This document shows, piece after piece, positions 46,543 to 54,420 of a stretch of DNA of 64,000 nucleotides (position 1 is its first letter; every line of letters begins with the position of its first letter). Both the position numbers and the translations under genes were made by a program. This DNA is from an uncultured Desulfuromonas sp. (GTDB taxonomy: Bacteria; Desulfobacterota; Desulfuromonadia; Desulfuromonadales; Desulfuromonadaceae). A model generated the notes under the pieces. It saw only the letters and a list, made by a program, of their open reading frames with translations, made no database searches and had not been told where the DNA came from. Location: positions 2,911,274 through 2,975,273 of the forward strand of contig NZ_OY762961.1 of the NCBI RefSeq assembly GCF_963666745.1, written 5' to 3'.

Positions 46543-47375
46543 CTGAATTGACGCTGGGCTATTCCCCTTGTCCGAACGACACCTTTATCTTTAACGCTTT
46601 AATTCATGGTCTGGTCCCCTGCCCGGGAATCACCTTTCACGAGCGGTTGGAAGATGTCGAGACCCTCAACCGACTGGCGCTGAAAAAAGAACTCGACCTG
46701 ACAAAAATCTCTTACCATGCCTTTGGCCATCTGCGACGCGATTATGTCCTGCTCCATTCAGGTGGCGCACTCGGCCGCGGCTGTGGTCCCCTTGTTGTCG
46801 CCACGGAACCACTGCGCATGGAGGAGCTTCGCGACAAACCGGTTCTGATTCCGGGGGAACTGACTACGGCCAACCTGCTGTTGCAGCTCTACGACCAGAA
46901 CTTCAGGGACATCCGCGTATTGCCCTTTGACCAGATTATGCCGGCCTTGATCCGTAAAGAAGCTGCCGCCGGCGTTATCATCCACGAGTCCCGTTTTACC
47001 TATCAGGATCATGGCCTGCACAGACTCATGGACCTTGGCGCCTGGTGGGAACAACTGACCGGCCTGCCCATCCCTTTGGGTGGCATTCTCGCAAAACGCA
47101 CATTGCCGGTCGACATGATCCAGCAGATTGACCGGGCCCTGGCCGACAGCGTACGCTTCGCTCAGGCCCATCCCGCACAAGCGGCGGAATATATCCGTCA
47201 GCATGCGCAGGAACTCTCCGATTCCGTCACCCATGAACACATCCAGCTGTACGTCAATGAATTCTCCGTCAATCTGGGCGACGAGGGAATTGCCGCCGTG
47301 CAGGAGTTGTTGGCTCGGGCCGAAAAATGCCGGTTGATTCCGGTCGTGGACCTGCCCATTTTTGCAACTTCCTGA
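46539..47375 (+). CDS. mqnD: 1,4-dihydroxy-6-naphthoate synthase
   Basis: A 278-residue periplasmic-binding-protein-like enzyme that converts cyclic dehypoxanthine futalosine to 1,4-dihydroxy-6-naphthoate. The N-terminal LGYSPCPNDTFIFNAL is highly diagnostic. KISYHAFGHLRRDYVLLHSGGALGRGCGP (key part LHSGGALGRGCGP), VIIHESRFTYQDHGL and GGILAKRTL follow. The length fits. Menaquinone would serve the respiratory chain of this organism. Confidence 0.96.
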   Translation: MTELTLGYSPCPNDTFIFNALIHGLVPCPGITFHERLEDVETLNRLALKKELDLTKISYHAFGHLRRDYVLLHSGGALGRGCGPLVVATEPLRMEELRDKPVLIPGELTTANLLLQLYDQNFRDIRVLPFDQIMPALIRKEAAAGVIIHESRFTYQDHGLHRLMDLGAWWEQLTGLPIPLGGILAKRTLPVDMIQQIDRALADSVRFAQAHPAQAAEYIRQHAQELSDSVTHEHIQLYVNEFSVNLGDEGIAAVQELLARAEKCRLIPVVDLPIFATS

Positions 47376-47392
47376 GGACTGTTGTCGGTGAA

Positions 47393-47420
47393 TTGACCAT
47401 AAAACTGTATACAATATACA
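47393..47420 (+). promoter_or_regulatory. Candidate promoter with embedded TGTATACA operator
   Basis: TTGACC and TATACA are separated by 16 bases. The spacer contains AAACTGTATACA, so the octamer TGTATACA (47406-47413) lies between the -35 and -10 elements, a repressor-type position. GTATA/TATAC arms also form a 13-base near palindrome (47407-47419). It precedes the siroheme-type gene by 86 bases. Confidence 0.5.
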
Positions 47421-47505
47421 TCTCCCGTGACTTGACAAGGATGCCAAGTTATGGGAAAAACGGCTGATACGAAAATTTTGATGCTTTCATGACAGTGAGG
47501 ATTCA

Positions 47506-48189
47506 ATGAAAAAAGATATTTTGGAAAAAGGTGCAATTCTGCAACGCGACAAAGACACCTTTGCCGTTGCCCCCCATATTCCCGGTGGGATTACCAGCCC
47601 GGACCAACTGCGCAAAATCGCCGACGTCGCGGAAAAATATAATGCTCAGGCGTTGAAACTCACCAGTGCGCAGCGCATTGCCATTGTCGGTCTCAACGAA
47701 GACCAACTCGATGCCATCTGGCAGGACCTTGATGAACCGGCAGGTGCCGCCATCGGCATGTGTGTTCGTTCAATCAAAATCTGCCCCGGCACAACCTTTT
47801 GTAAACGTGGCCAGCAGGATTCTGTGACTGTCGGCTTGGAGATGGATAAAGCCTATCATGGCATGGCCATGCCATGGAAATTCAAGATGGGTGTCTCCGG
47901 CTGCGCCAATGATTGCTCGGAAGTGTGCATCAAAGACATCGGTCTTATCGGCACCCCTAAAGGTTGGAAAGTGATGGTCGGTGGTAACGGTGGCGCTGCA
48001 TCACGACTCTCGGCCCCTCTGGCTGAAGAGCTCGACACCGACCAGGCCAAGGCTCTGGTTGACCACATCGTTCAATGGTTTATCAAAAACGATCAGAAAG
48101 GCCGTCTTGGTAAATTCATTGAAAAAATGGGTTTTGATGCATTTAAAGAAGAGGTTCTCGGCAGTTTCGAGGGCAACCTCGGCGCCTGA
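47506..48189 (+). CDS. Small siroheme/4Fe-4S nitrite-sulfite reductase-like protein
   Basis: A 227-residue protein corresponding to half of a nitrite/sulfite reductase: an N-terminal ferredoxin-like region (PHIPGGITSPDQLRKIADVA) and the 4Fe-4S/siroheme region with Cys93, Cys99 (CPGTTFC), Cys133 and Cys137 (CANDC), i.e. C-x5-C and C-x3-C, plus extra Cys86 and Cys141. Small stand-alone versions are known in anaerobes, some with sulfite reductase activity and some of unknown role. GTGAGG lies before the ATG at 47506. It is a single-gene unit between a candidate promoter and a strong terminator, so an assimilatory or regulatory role cannot be decided. Confidence 0.85.
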   Translation: MKKDILEKGAILQRDKDTFAVAPHIPGGITSPDQLRKIADVAEKYNAQALKLTSAQRIAIVGLNEDQLDAIWQDLDEPAGAAIGMCVRSIKICPGTTFCKRGQQDSVTVGLEMDKAYHGMAMPWKFKMGVSGCANDCSEVCIKDIGLIGTPKGWKVMVGGNGGAASRLSAPLAEELDTDQAKALVDHIVQWFIKNDQKGRLGKFIEKMGFDAFKEEVLGSFEGNLGA

Positions 48190-48211
48190 TCTTCTGCACA
48201 GCCTTAAATTT

Positions 48212-48248
48212 AAAAAGCCCTGCCGTTTTTCTCCGGCAGGGCTTTTTT
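48212..48248. terminator. Bidirectional terminator between siroheme-type gene and serA
   Basis: The stem AGCCCTGCCG/CGGCAGGGCT is flanked by an A-run and by TTTTTT, giving U-tracts in both directions between two convergent genes. Confidence 0.92.
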
Positions 48249-48270
48249 ATGTCATCTCGTTCACGGCACC

Positions 48271-49860
48271 TTACTGCATACGAATCGCCTTGATAAAGCG
48301 GGCATCACATGACTCGGTGATTTTATCCAGAGTGGCCTGATCTACCGGGGTATCCACGGAGAAAACAACCATCGCCTCACCTGCCTTTTCTCGACGACCC
48401 AAGTTCATATTGCCGATATTGACATTGGCTTCACCGAGAATCGTGCCGATCTTACCCAACATACCCGGGCGGTCTTCGTAATTGATGACCAGCATGTTCG
48501 GCTCGGGCTGAAAGTCGGTCTTATAATCGCGCATTTTAACGATCTTCGGCATCCCTTCAAACAGCGTACCGGCAATGGTGCGCGTTCCGGCAGAGGATTC
48601 GAGCTGAATCGTCACCAGGTTGGAGAACGACTCCGACTCGGTCGTACGTACCTCTTCCACGGCGATTCCCATGTTACGCGCGGTCATACGGGCGTTGACC
48701 ATGTTGACCTCAACTTCGGTCTGCTTATTGAGCAGAGCCGCCAGACCACAGACCGTCAGCGGTGCACAGTCAAAACGGGCCAGTTTACCCTGATAGGAAA
48801 AGGTGATTTTATCCGGGTTAGCCGGAGCCAGTTGACAGATAAACTCGCCAAGCTTGCTGATCAGCTCCATAAACGGACGCATCTGCTCCATAAGATCGGG
48901 ATCGAACTTAGGAATATTGACGGCATTCTCCATCGGCTTGCCGTCGATGTAGTTGATAATCTCGCGGCTGACATCCACGGCCACGTTTTTCTGGGCCTCA
49001 AACGTATTGGCACCCAGGTGCGGTGTGACCACCATATTGGGATGGGTAATAAGCTTTTTCAGGGTTTCCGTATCCGGCGGCTCCTTGCTCCACACATCAA
49101 AGGCGGCACCGGTCACTTTGCCACTTTCCAGGGCCTGCAACATCGCCTCCTCCTCGATGATGCCGCCACGGGCACAGTTAACCACGATGATGCCATCCTT
49201 CATTTTTTCGAAGTGCTCCGCCGTGATCATTCCCTTGGTCTCTTCGTTCAGCGGCGTATGCACAGTCAGTACATCGGCATAACGAATCAACTCTTCCAGA
49301 GAGACCAGCTTGACACCGAGATCGGTGCCGCGCTTTTCCGAGATATACGGGTCATAGGCAATCACGTCCATCTCAAAGGCCTTGCCGCGCAGTGCCACGC
49401 GACCGCCGACCTTACCCAGGCCGATGACGCCCATGGTTTTATGTTTGAGTTCATGACCGGTAAACGGTGCCCGTTTCCACTCGCCGCTTTTCAGGCTGGC
49501 GTTGGCAATGGTCACATTGCGGCAGAAAGAGAGCAGAATCGCCATGGTGTGCTCGGCGGCGGAGTTGGTGTTGCCGAAAGGCGCATTGACAACGATCACC
49601 CCTTTGCTGCTGGCGTACTCCACATCGACATTGTCAATGCCGACTCCGGCACGGGCAACAATTTTCAGATTGGTGGCACAATCAAGCAGTGCCGCATCTA
49701 CCGTCGTCCCGCTACGGGTAATGATCGCGTCGTAACCGCCAATCACCTCGTGCAGCTCGGGCACACTCAGCCCCAGCTTGACATCCACCTCAATACGGGA
49801 ATCTTCACGAAGAGTGAGCAAACCAGCTTCGGAAATTTCGTCGGTAATTATTACTTTCAT
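48271..49860 (-). CDS. serA: D-3-phosphoglycerate dehydrogenase
   Basis: A 529-residue enzyme that oxidises 3-phosphoglycerate in the first step of serine synthesis. Start at 49860, where AAGGAG stands 5 bases upstream; the ATG three bases earlier is closer to that site than usual. The substrate-binding and NAD domains show ITRSGTTVDAALL, GVIGLGKVGGRVALRGKAF (GxGxxG) and NCARGGIIEEEAML with the catalytic Arg/Glu; HPNMVVTPHLGANTFEAQ carries the catalytic His. An allosteric-substrate-binding domain (about 315-450) and a C-terminal ACT domain (YEDRPGMLGKIGTILGEANV) complete the long form, usually feedback regulated by serine. Confidence 0.97.
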   Translation of the reverse strand: MKVIITDEISEAGLLTLREDSRIEVDVKLGLSVPELHEVIGGYDAIITRSGTTVDAALLDCATNLKIVARAGVGIDNVDVEYASSKGVIVVNAPFGNTNSAAEHTMAILLSFCRNVTIANASLKSGEWKRAPFTGHELKHKTMGVIGLGKVGGRVALRGKAFEMDVIAYDPYISEKRGTDLGVKLVSLEELIRYADVLTVHTPLNEETKGMITAEHFEKMKDGIIVVNCARGGIIEEEAMLQALESGKVTGAAFDVWSKEPPDTETLKKLITHPNMVVTPHLGANTFEAQKNVAVDVSREIINYIDGKPMENAVNIPKFDPDLMEQMRPFMELISKLGEFICQLAPANPDKITFSYQGKLARFDCAPLTVCGLAALLNKQTEVEVNMVNARMTARNMGIAVEEVRTTESESFSNLVTIQLESSAGTRTIAGTLFEGMPKIVKMRDYKTDFQPEPNMLVINYEDRPGMLGKIGTILGEANVNIGNMNLGRREKAGEAMVVFSVDTPVDQATLDKITESCDARFIKAIRMQ

Positions 49861-50094
49861 CATGACTCCTTCACAGCCTCAGCGGCCCGAGTATTATAAA
49901 ACTACAGCGACAAACACCTGTAAACACCGCAAACGTACCGTGGTGAACGGCGCATTCTAAATTGAATCCGGCCGCTCTGTCAATTAGCACCTGAATTCAA
50001 GCGGTTTACGCTGTTTCAAACAGTTGGAAGCAACAAAGCCGTCAGTCGGCACTGTCGGCTTTGTCAGATCATATTCCCTGATAACAGGGCAATG

Positions 50095-50388
50095 TTATTT
50101 TACGATTTCAAGATGGCTTTTTTTCGTTGGCGGCTTTTTCCCTTCTGCCCGTTGCGGAGGAGGCTCACCATGAAACGGTGCCGTTTCCTCCGGTTCGGGA
50201 TCAGGATCCAACGCCGGCAGAGTGCCGTTGGTGATCATGGCCTGAATCGAATCGGCAATCACCTGACATTGTTTCATGCACACTTTACGTGCCGGACACA
50301 CCGAACAGTCCGCCTCACCGGCAGCCGCACGCAAGGCATGCACCACCAGCTCGACACTTTCCAGTTGTGATAATGGAATAAAAAACAT
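50095..50388 (-). CDS. Small Cys-cluster protein of unknown function
   Basis: A 97-residue protein starting at 50388 (MFFIPLSQLESVELVVHALR) with AAGGAG 6 bases upstream; the longer frame to 50487 is not needed. Four Cys residues (28, 31, 37, 41; CSVCPARKVCMKQC) could bind zinc or an iron-sulfur cluster. The C-terminal third is Pro-, Glu- and Lys-rich and probably disordered. It lies 110 bases after the DAHP synthase gene on the same strand, so it may be its operon partner. No function recognised. Confidence 0.6.
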   Translation of the reverse strand: MFFIPLSQLESVELVVHALRAAAGEADCSVCPARKVCMKQCQVIADSIQAMITNGTLPALDPDPEPEETAPFHGEPPPQRAEGKKPPTKKSHLEIVK

Positions 50389-50498
50389 GGGGACTCCTTT
50401 GTTCCATTCCCCTCCGGCAGGATGTCTGAAAGTCCTTGAAAGAACTTCTTCAACACCCTGGCCGCAGGGCGCGAATGTCCGGGACATGATCGACTCAA

Positions 50499-51539
50499 TT
50501 ACAGTGAGCCACCAACAGCGGGCAATGTCCGGCCGGAAACATCCGCAAAAGCTTTCAATTTCATCATCATATCGGCAAACGCTGCCGGGCGCAATGACTG
50601 GGGTCCGTCACTGGCGGCTTTTTCCGGATTGGGATGCACTTCAACAATAAGACCATCACAACCGGCGGCTACAGAAGCGAAACACATCGACGGCACCAGG
50701 CTAGCATGACCTGTCGCATGGGAAGGATCAATCACCACCGGCAGGTGGGTCTGCTCTTTGAGCACCGGCACGGCAGAAATATCCAGGGTGTTGCGGGTTG
50801 CCGTCTCAAAGGTACGGATACCACGCTCGCACATGATGACGCGGCGGTTGCCCTCGGCAAGGATATACTCAGCGCTCATCAGAAATTCCTGAATGGTGGC
50901 CGACATGCCGCGTTTGAGCAGAATCGGTTTGTCGAGTTGGCCGAGCATTTTCAACAACGCGAAGTTCTGCATGTTACGCGCACCCACCTGCATGATGTCG
51001 CTGTAGCGTGCCACCAGTTCCACATCACGTGGATTAACCACTTCCGTAATAATCGGCAGGCCGGTTTCTTCACGGGCCGTGGCCAGCAATTTGAGACCAT
51101 CCTCTTCCATGCCCTGGAAAGAATAAGGGCTGGTGCGCGGTTTAAACGCGCCCCCGCGCAGTACCTTGGCACCGGCACGCTTCACGGCATGGGCGGTTTC
51201 AACGATCTGCTGCTCACTTTCTACGGAACAGGGACCAGCCATCACAATCAGCTCGTCGCCGCCAAACACCAAACCCGGCTGAATTTCCACCTGGCTGGGC
51301 TCAGGGCACACTTCACGGCTGGCCAGTTTGTACGGCTTGAGAATCGGCACGACATTCTCCACACCGGGCATCGATTCAAGACTCTGCAGCACCATTTTAC
51401 CGCGCTCGTCACCCACCGCACCAATCACCTGGCGATTGGAACCTTGAATCAAATGCGGCTCGTAGCCAAGTTCGCGAATCCGTGCTTCTACCGCTTCCGT
51501 CAATTTCGGGTCACTGTTCTGTTGCATTACAATAATCAT
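50499..51539 (-). CDS. aroF: 3-deoxy-7-phosphoheptulonate (DAHP) synthase, type I-beta
   Basis: A 346-residue enzyme that condenses PEP and erythrose 4-phosphate, the first step to aromatic amino acids. The start at 51539 ([12 protein letters not shown]) has GGAGG 9 bases upstream; the frame runs on to 51683 through leader hairpins and is not real there. Residues 1-85 form a ferredoxin-like regulatory domain ([20 protein letters not shown]), which in relatives mediates Tyr/Phe inhibition. The catalytic barrel shows [54 protein letters not shown] and DPSHATGH. Expression appears controlled by the attenuator in its leader. Confidence 0.95.
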   Translation of the reverse strand: MIIVMQQNSDPKLTEAVEARIRELGYEPHLIQGSNRQVIGAVGDERGKMVLQSLESMPGVENVVPILKPYKLASREVCPEPSQVEIQPGLVFGGDELIVMAGPCSVESEQQIVETAHAVKRAGAKVLRGGAFKPRTSPYSFQGMEEDGLKLLATAREETGLPIITEVVNPRDVELVARYSDIMQVGARNMQNFALLKMLGQLDKPILLKRGMSATIQEFLMSAEYILAEGNRRVIMCERGIRTFETATRNTLDISAVPVLKEQTHLPVVIDPSHATGHASLVPSMCFASVAAGCDGLIVEVHPNPEKAASDGPQSLRPAAFADMMMKLKAFADVSGRTLPAVGGSL

Positions 51540-51616
51540 TGTCATCTCCTCCATGTGCTTGAAAGCACTTACTTTACCACGGTCACGGACCATCCGCATT
51601 TCATCCAGGGAAATAA

Positions 51617-51645
51617 AAAGGCCATCGGGTTTCCCGACGGCCTTT
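51617..51645 (-). terminator. Second terminator-like hairpin in the DAHP synthase leader
   Basis: On the minus strand AAAGGCC-G-TCGGG pairs with CCCGA-T-GGCCTTT around an AAA loop, followed by TTATTTCCC. It lies 78 bases before the synthase start and downstream of the first terminator, so it could act as a back-up or as a separate control point. Confidence 0.75.
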
Positions 51646-51676
51646 GTGGAATTCTTTTTACAACGTAAAAATACAA

Positions 51677-51710
51677 AGACCACGGGAAACCTGACGTCTG
51701 CCCGTGGTCT
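51677..51710 (-). terminator. Attenuator terminator in the DAHP synthase leader
   Basis: On the minus strand AGACCACGGG (51710-51701) pairs with CCCGTGGTCT (51686-51677) around a 14-nt loop, followed by TTGTATTTTT. The sequence CGGGCAGACG (51704-51695) overlaps the 5' arm. It is exactly complementary to CGTCTGCCCG (51767-51758) inside the leader reading frame, so a competing antiterminator stem can form. Confidence 0.88.
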
Positions 51711-51735
51711 GTTTTTTTAGAAAATCTGCTTTGCG

Positions 51736-51825
51736 CTAAGCCAGCAAACCTTCACCCCGGGCAGACGGCCTAAAAAAGCCGCACCAAAAGTAAAAGTTGA
51801 AAAAGCTGGAAAAATAAAAGCGCAT
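51736..51825 (-). CDS. Aromatic-rich leader peptide of the DAHP synthase attenuator
   Basis: A 29-codon frame starting ATG at 51825 and ending TAG at 51738-51736, preceded by AGGGA with a 5-base spacer (51831-51835). Residues 3-18 read FYFSSFFNFYFWCGFF: eight Phe, two Tyr and one Trp in this stretch. The composition recalls pheL-type leader peptides. Its function would be to sense charged tRNA-Phe, and perhaps Tyr and Trp, by ribosome stalling; the peptide itself need have no role. It stands between a candidate promoter (51870-51898) and the terminator at 51677-51710. Confidence 0.85.
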   Translation of the reverse strand: MRFYFSSFFNFYFWCGFFRPSARGEGLLA

Positions 51826-51869
51826 TACAGTCCCTGTAGTCTCGGATTAATTCTCTTTCAATGGTCAAC

Positions 51870-51898
51870 AATGTAAATGACCGCTGAGCATTGCGCAA
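51870..51898 (-). promoter_or_regulatory. Candidate promoter of the leader/DAHP synthase transcript
   Basis: On the minus strand TTGCGC and TACATT are separated by 17 bases, with the -10 element 45 bases upstream of the leader start codon. The match is moderate. Transcription would diverge from tRNA-Phe. Confidence 0.45.
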
Positions 51899-51948
51899 CA
51901 AAAAATTTGCCCCTATGTAAAAGTTAGCGAAAAAGAAACATTTCCCGC

Positions 51949-51977
51949 TTGACACAACAACGCCGTCACGTTATAAC
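51949..51977 (+). promoter_or_regulatory. Sigma-70 promoter of tRNA-Phe
   Basis: TTGACA and TATAAC with a 17-base spacer place the start of transcription about 7 bases before the tRNA at 51991. This is a strong consensus match at the right distance. Confidence 0.85.
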
Positions 51978-51990
51978 TGCCTCCGCAATT

Positions 51991-52066
<76 letters not shown>

Positions 52067-52076
52067 TAGAAAGTAC

Positions 52077-52115
52077 AAGGGGTTACGTTTACCGAGCGTA
52101 ACCCCTTTTTCTTTT
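52077..52115 (+). terminator. Terminator after tRNA-Phe
   Basis: The 11-bp stem AAGGGGTTACG/CGTAACCCCTT has a 9-nt loop and is followed by TTTCTTTTT. It lies 10 bases after the tRNA. Confidence 0.93.
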
Positions 52116-52290
52116 TGTTGCACACACTACCTCGCGCCCTCTCCCCCCCCCTGATTCATTCTTTTTGCTTCACCCCTAAAAGCTGCCAATCACCCTCTGC
52201 TCCGCATAAAAAATAAACCAAAGCTAAACTCATGAAAACAGTCAGCCGACATATAAACAATCCGATTCCCCCTTAACCCGGGAAAATGCA

Positions 52291-54420
52291 ATGCTTGAAT
52301 CCACACAGGGACCCTCGGGAACACGCAACAATGTTCTGACCATCCCGCATATCCTTCTTAAAATCATCCGACTGTTTGAACAGCCGGATATTGACTTTTC
52401 TACCCTGGCAGCCACCATCCGCCAAGACCCCGTCATCACCGCCCGAATCATCAAGCTGGCCAACAACGTCTATTTCCGTCAATGGTCTGAGGTGAGTCAA
52501 CTTAAACAGCTTCTGGTTGTTCTCGGGTTGGACACCGTCCGCCACCTGACTTTGTTGTGCGCGACGGAGCAGATCTTTGCCGAGGCCGACCCTCAACTCT
52601 CGCGACCGGTCGCCGTCATGTGGTATCGGTCGATTTTTTGTGCCCAATTATGTGAAGAACTGGCTGCGCTGGTCGGCCACGAACCGAAAGAGGAAGCCTA
52701 TCTGACCGGACTGTTGCACCGTATTGGCCAACTGGCGTTGGTTTCCTGCCGGCAGGGGACGTATGTAGAGCGGATCGATATCACCAATGACCTTGAGCAG
52801 ATTGAGCCCATCGAACAACAGCATTTTAAGACCACCTCGTCAATACGAGCCACGGAGGAGCTGACCTCCTACGCCCTGAACGCTTTTATGTGTGATGCCG
52901 TGGCGTTTCAAACCATTGCCGTCGAACAATTGGCCGATGCCACCATTCAGGTTCGATTGCTTGCGTTGGCAAGACGGCTGTGCGACCAGCAGATGGATGA
53001 AATTGCTCTGGCACGGGCCGCCAACCTGCTTTTAGGACTCAATGCGGACGTCGTTCGCGATCTGCGGCAACGCGTCAAAGAAAAAACAGATGCTCTGATC
53101 TGTAATCTGACCTGTATTGAAACAGATGATATTCCGGATGCTGCCGAGCGTCTGATGTCGAGCCACGATCATTTCCATCAGCTGTTACGCCAGCAAGTTC
53201 AGGCACACTCTCTGGCCAACGTACTGAACGGTGGCTTGGCCCCTGATAACGAACAGACGGTTTTTGCCCGACTACGCCGTGATTTCCACCTGCTGTTCGG
53301 ACTGGACCAGCTCTGCCTGCTGGTCGCCAAAGACGGCTACCTACAAGGGTTCGACGATCTCGGCCAGACACCGTTGCTCAACAACGTGACGGTACAGCTC
53401 GACAACCCGACCAGCCTGGCGGTCAACACCTACCACCGTGGCGATCTTCACTGCAGCTGTGGCCTAGCCCAGCACACCCTGTCCATTGCCGACCGCCAGC
53501 TCCACCACCTGATGAACGCCGAAACGTTGTGCTACATCCCGCTGCCCAATCGCATTGAGCCGTCTCATATCGCCGTTGCGCGAATCAGGACAGATCAATG
53601 GCAAAAATTACAGGACAGAAAATCATTGCTGCTCATGGCCGCACTGTCTATCGGCCAGAGTCTCGAACAGGCCATGGCGAGCAAACAACTGGCCGAACAT
53701 CAGCAACAGATGGAAGCAGGGCAACACCACTTACAGCTCCGTTCGGCAGCCCACGAGATCAACAACCCGCTGTCGATCATCAATAATTACCTCTTTTTGC
53801 TGGGTCAGAAATTACAGCAGGACCCCGAAGCGGCAGCCCAACTGACTATCATTCAGGAAGAGATGGCTCGTGTCGGCACCATGGTCAGTGGTCTCAAACA
53901 TCTTCTCGATCCGCAACAGTCAGAAGACCATCCCGTCAATGAGGTGGATCTCAACAGGGTGATCGAAAAACTTCTCCTGCTGCTGACACACTCCCTGTTC
54001 ACACCACGTCAGCTTTCAGTCCATCTTGATCTGGATCAGACCGTACCGCTCCTGCAAGGCAACGTCGGCAGCATCAAACAGATTCTTGTCAATCTGCTGA
54101 AAAATGCTGCGGAGGCCCTCCCTCCCGGCGGCGAGGTGTGGCTGACAACGCGAGACAGCCTGCACAAAAACGGCCAACGTTATATCGAAATTGACCTGCG
54201 TGATAACGGCCCAGGCTTGCCTGACGCTATTCTCAACCAACTCTTCCAACCGACTATCAGCCATAAACAGGGGCATTCCGGCCTCGGATTAAGCATCGTC
54301 AAAAAACTGGTCGATCAACTGCAGGGAGAAATCAGCTACACATCGTGCGCTAAAGGAACGCGTTTCCAGCTCCTTCTCCCCCGGATCGAATCAGAAAGGA
54401 GCGAACACAGCCATGCCTAA
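52291..54420 (+). CDS. HDOD-domain hybrid histidine kinase
   Basis: A 709-residue cytoplasmic protein. Residues 10-215 are an HDOD domain (LTIPHILLKIIRLFEQPDI, DPVITARIIKLANN, LGLDTVRHLTLLC), a signalling fold related to HD phosphodiesterases but usually non-catalytic. A GAF-like region spans about 300-465. The HisKA box is AAHEINNPLSIINNYLFLLG with the His near 487. HATPase motifs are NLLKNAAEALPPGG, LRDNGPGLPDA and GHSGLGLSIV. There is no membrane helix. Its stop region overlaps the next gene by 8 bases; that gene begins with a receiver domain, a likely phosphotransfer partner. Confidence 0.88.
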   Translation: MLESTQGPSGTRNNVLTIPHILLKIIRLFEQPDIDFSTLAATIRQDPVITARIIKLANNVYFRQWSEVSQLKQLLVVLGLDTVRHLTLLCATEQIFAEADPQLSRPVAVMWYRSIFCAQLCEELAALVGHEPKEEAYLTGLLHRIGQLALVSCRQGTYVERIDITNDLEQIEPIEQQHFKTTSSIRATEELTSYALNAFMCDAVAFQTIAVEQLADATIQVRLLALARRLCDQQMDEIALARAANLLLGLNADVVRDLRQRVKEKTDALICNLTCIETDDIPDAAERLMSSHDHFHQLLRQQVQAHSLANVLNGGLAPDNEQTVFARLRRDFHLLFGLDQLCLLVAKDGYLQGFDDLGQTPLLNNVTVQLDNPTSLAVNTYHRGDLHCSCGLAQHTLSIADRQLHHLMNAETLCYIPLPNRIEPSHIAVARIRTDQWQKLQDRKSLLLMAALSIGQSLEQAMASKQLAEHQQQMEAGQHHLQLRSAAHEINNPLSIINNYLFLLGQKLQQDPEAAAQLTIIQEEMARVGTMVSGLKHLLDPQQSEDHPVNEVDLNRVIEKLLLLLTHSLFTPRQLSVHLDLDQTVPLLQGNVGSIKQILVNLLKNAAEALPPGGEVWLTTRDSLHKNGQRYIEIDLRDNGPGLPDAILNQLFQPTISHKQGHSGLGLSIVKKLVDQLQGEISYTSCAKGTRFQLLLPRIESERSEHSHA

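Noticed and set aside
48832-49899. Plus-strand frame of 355 codons
   Set aside because: Antisense shadow of serA with no family resemblance. The 344-codon frame at 50634-51668 opposite the DAHP synthase is rejected for the same reason.
51770-51955. 61-codon minus-strand frame over the DAHP synthase leader
   Set aside because: It is in another frame from the aromatic leader peptide, has no ribosome binding site and would cross the proposed promoter.
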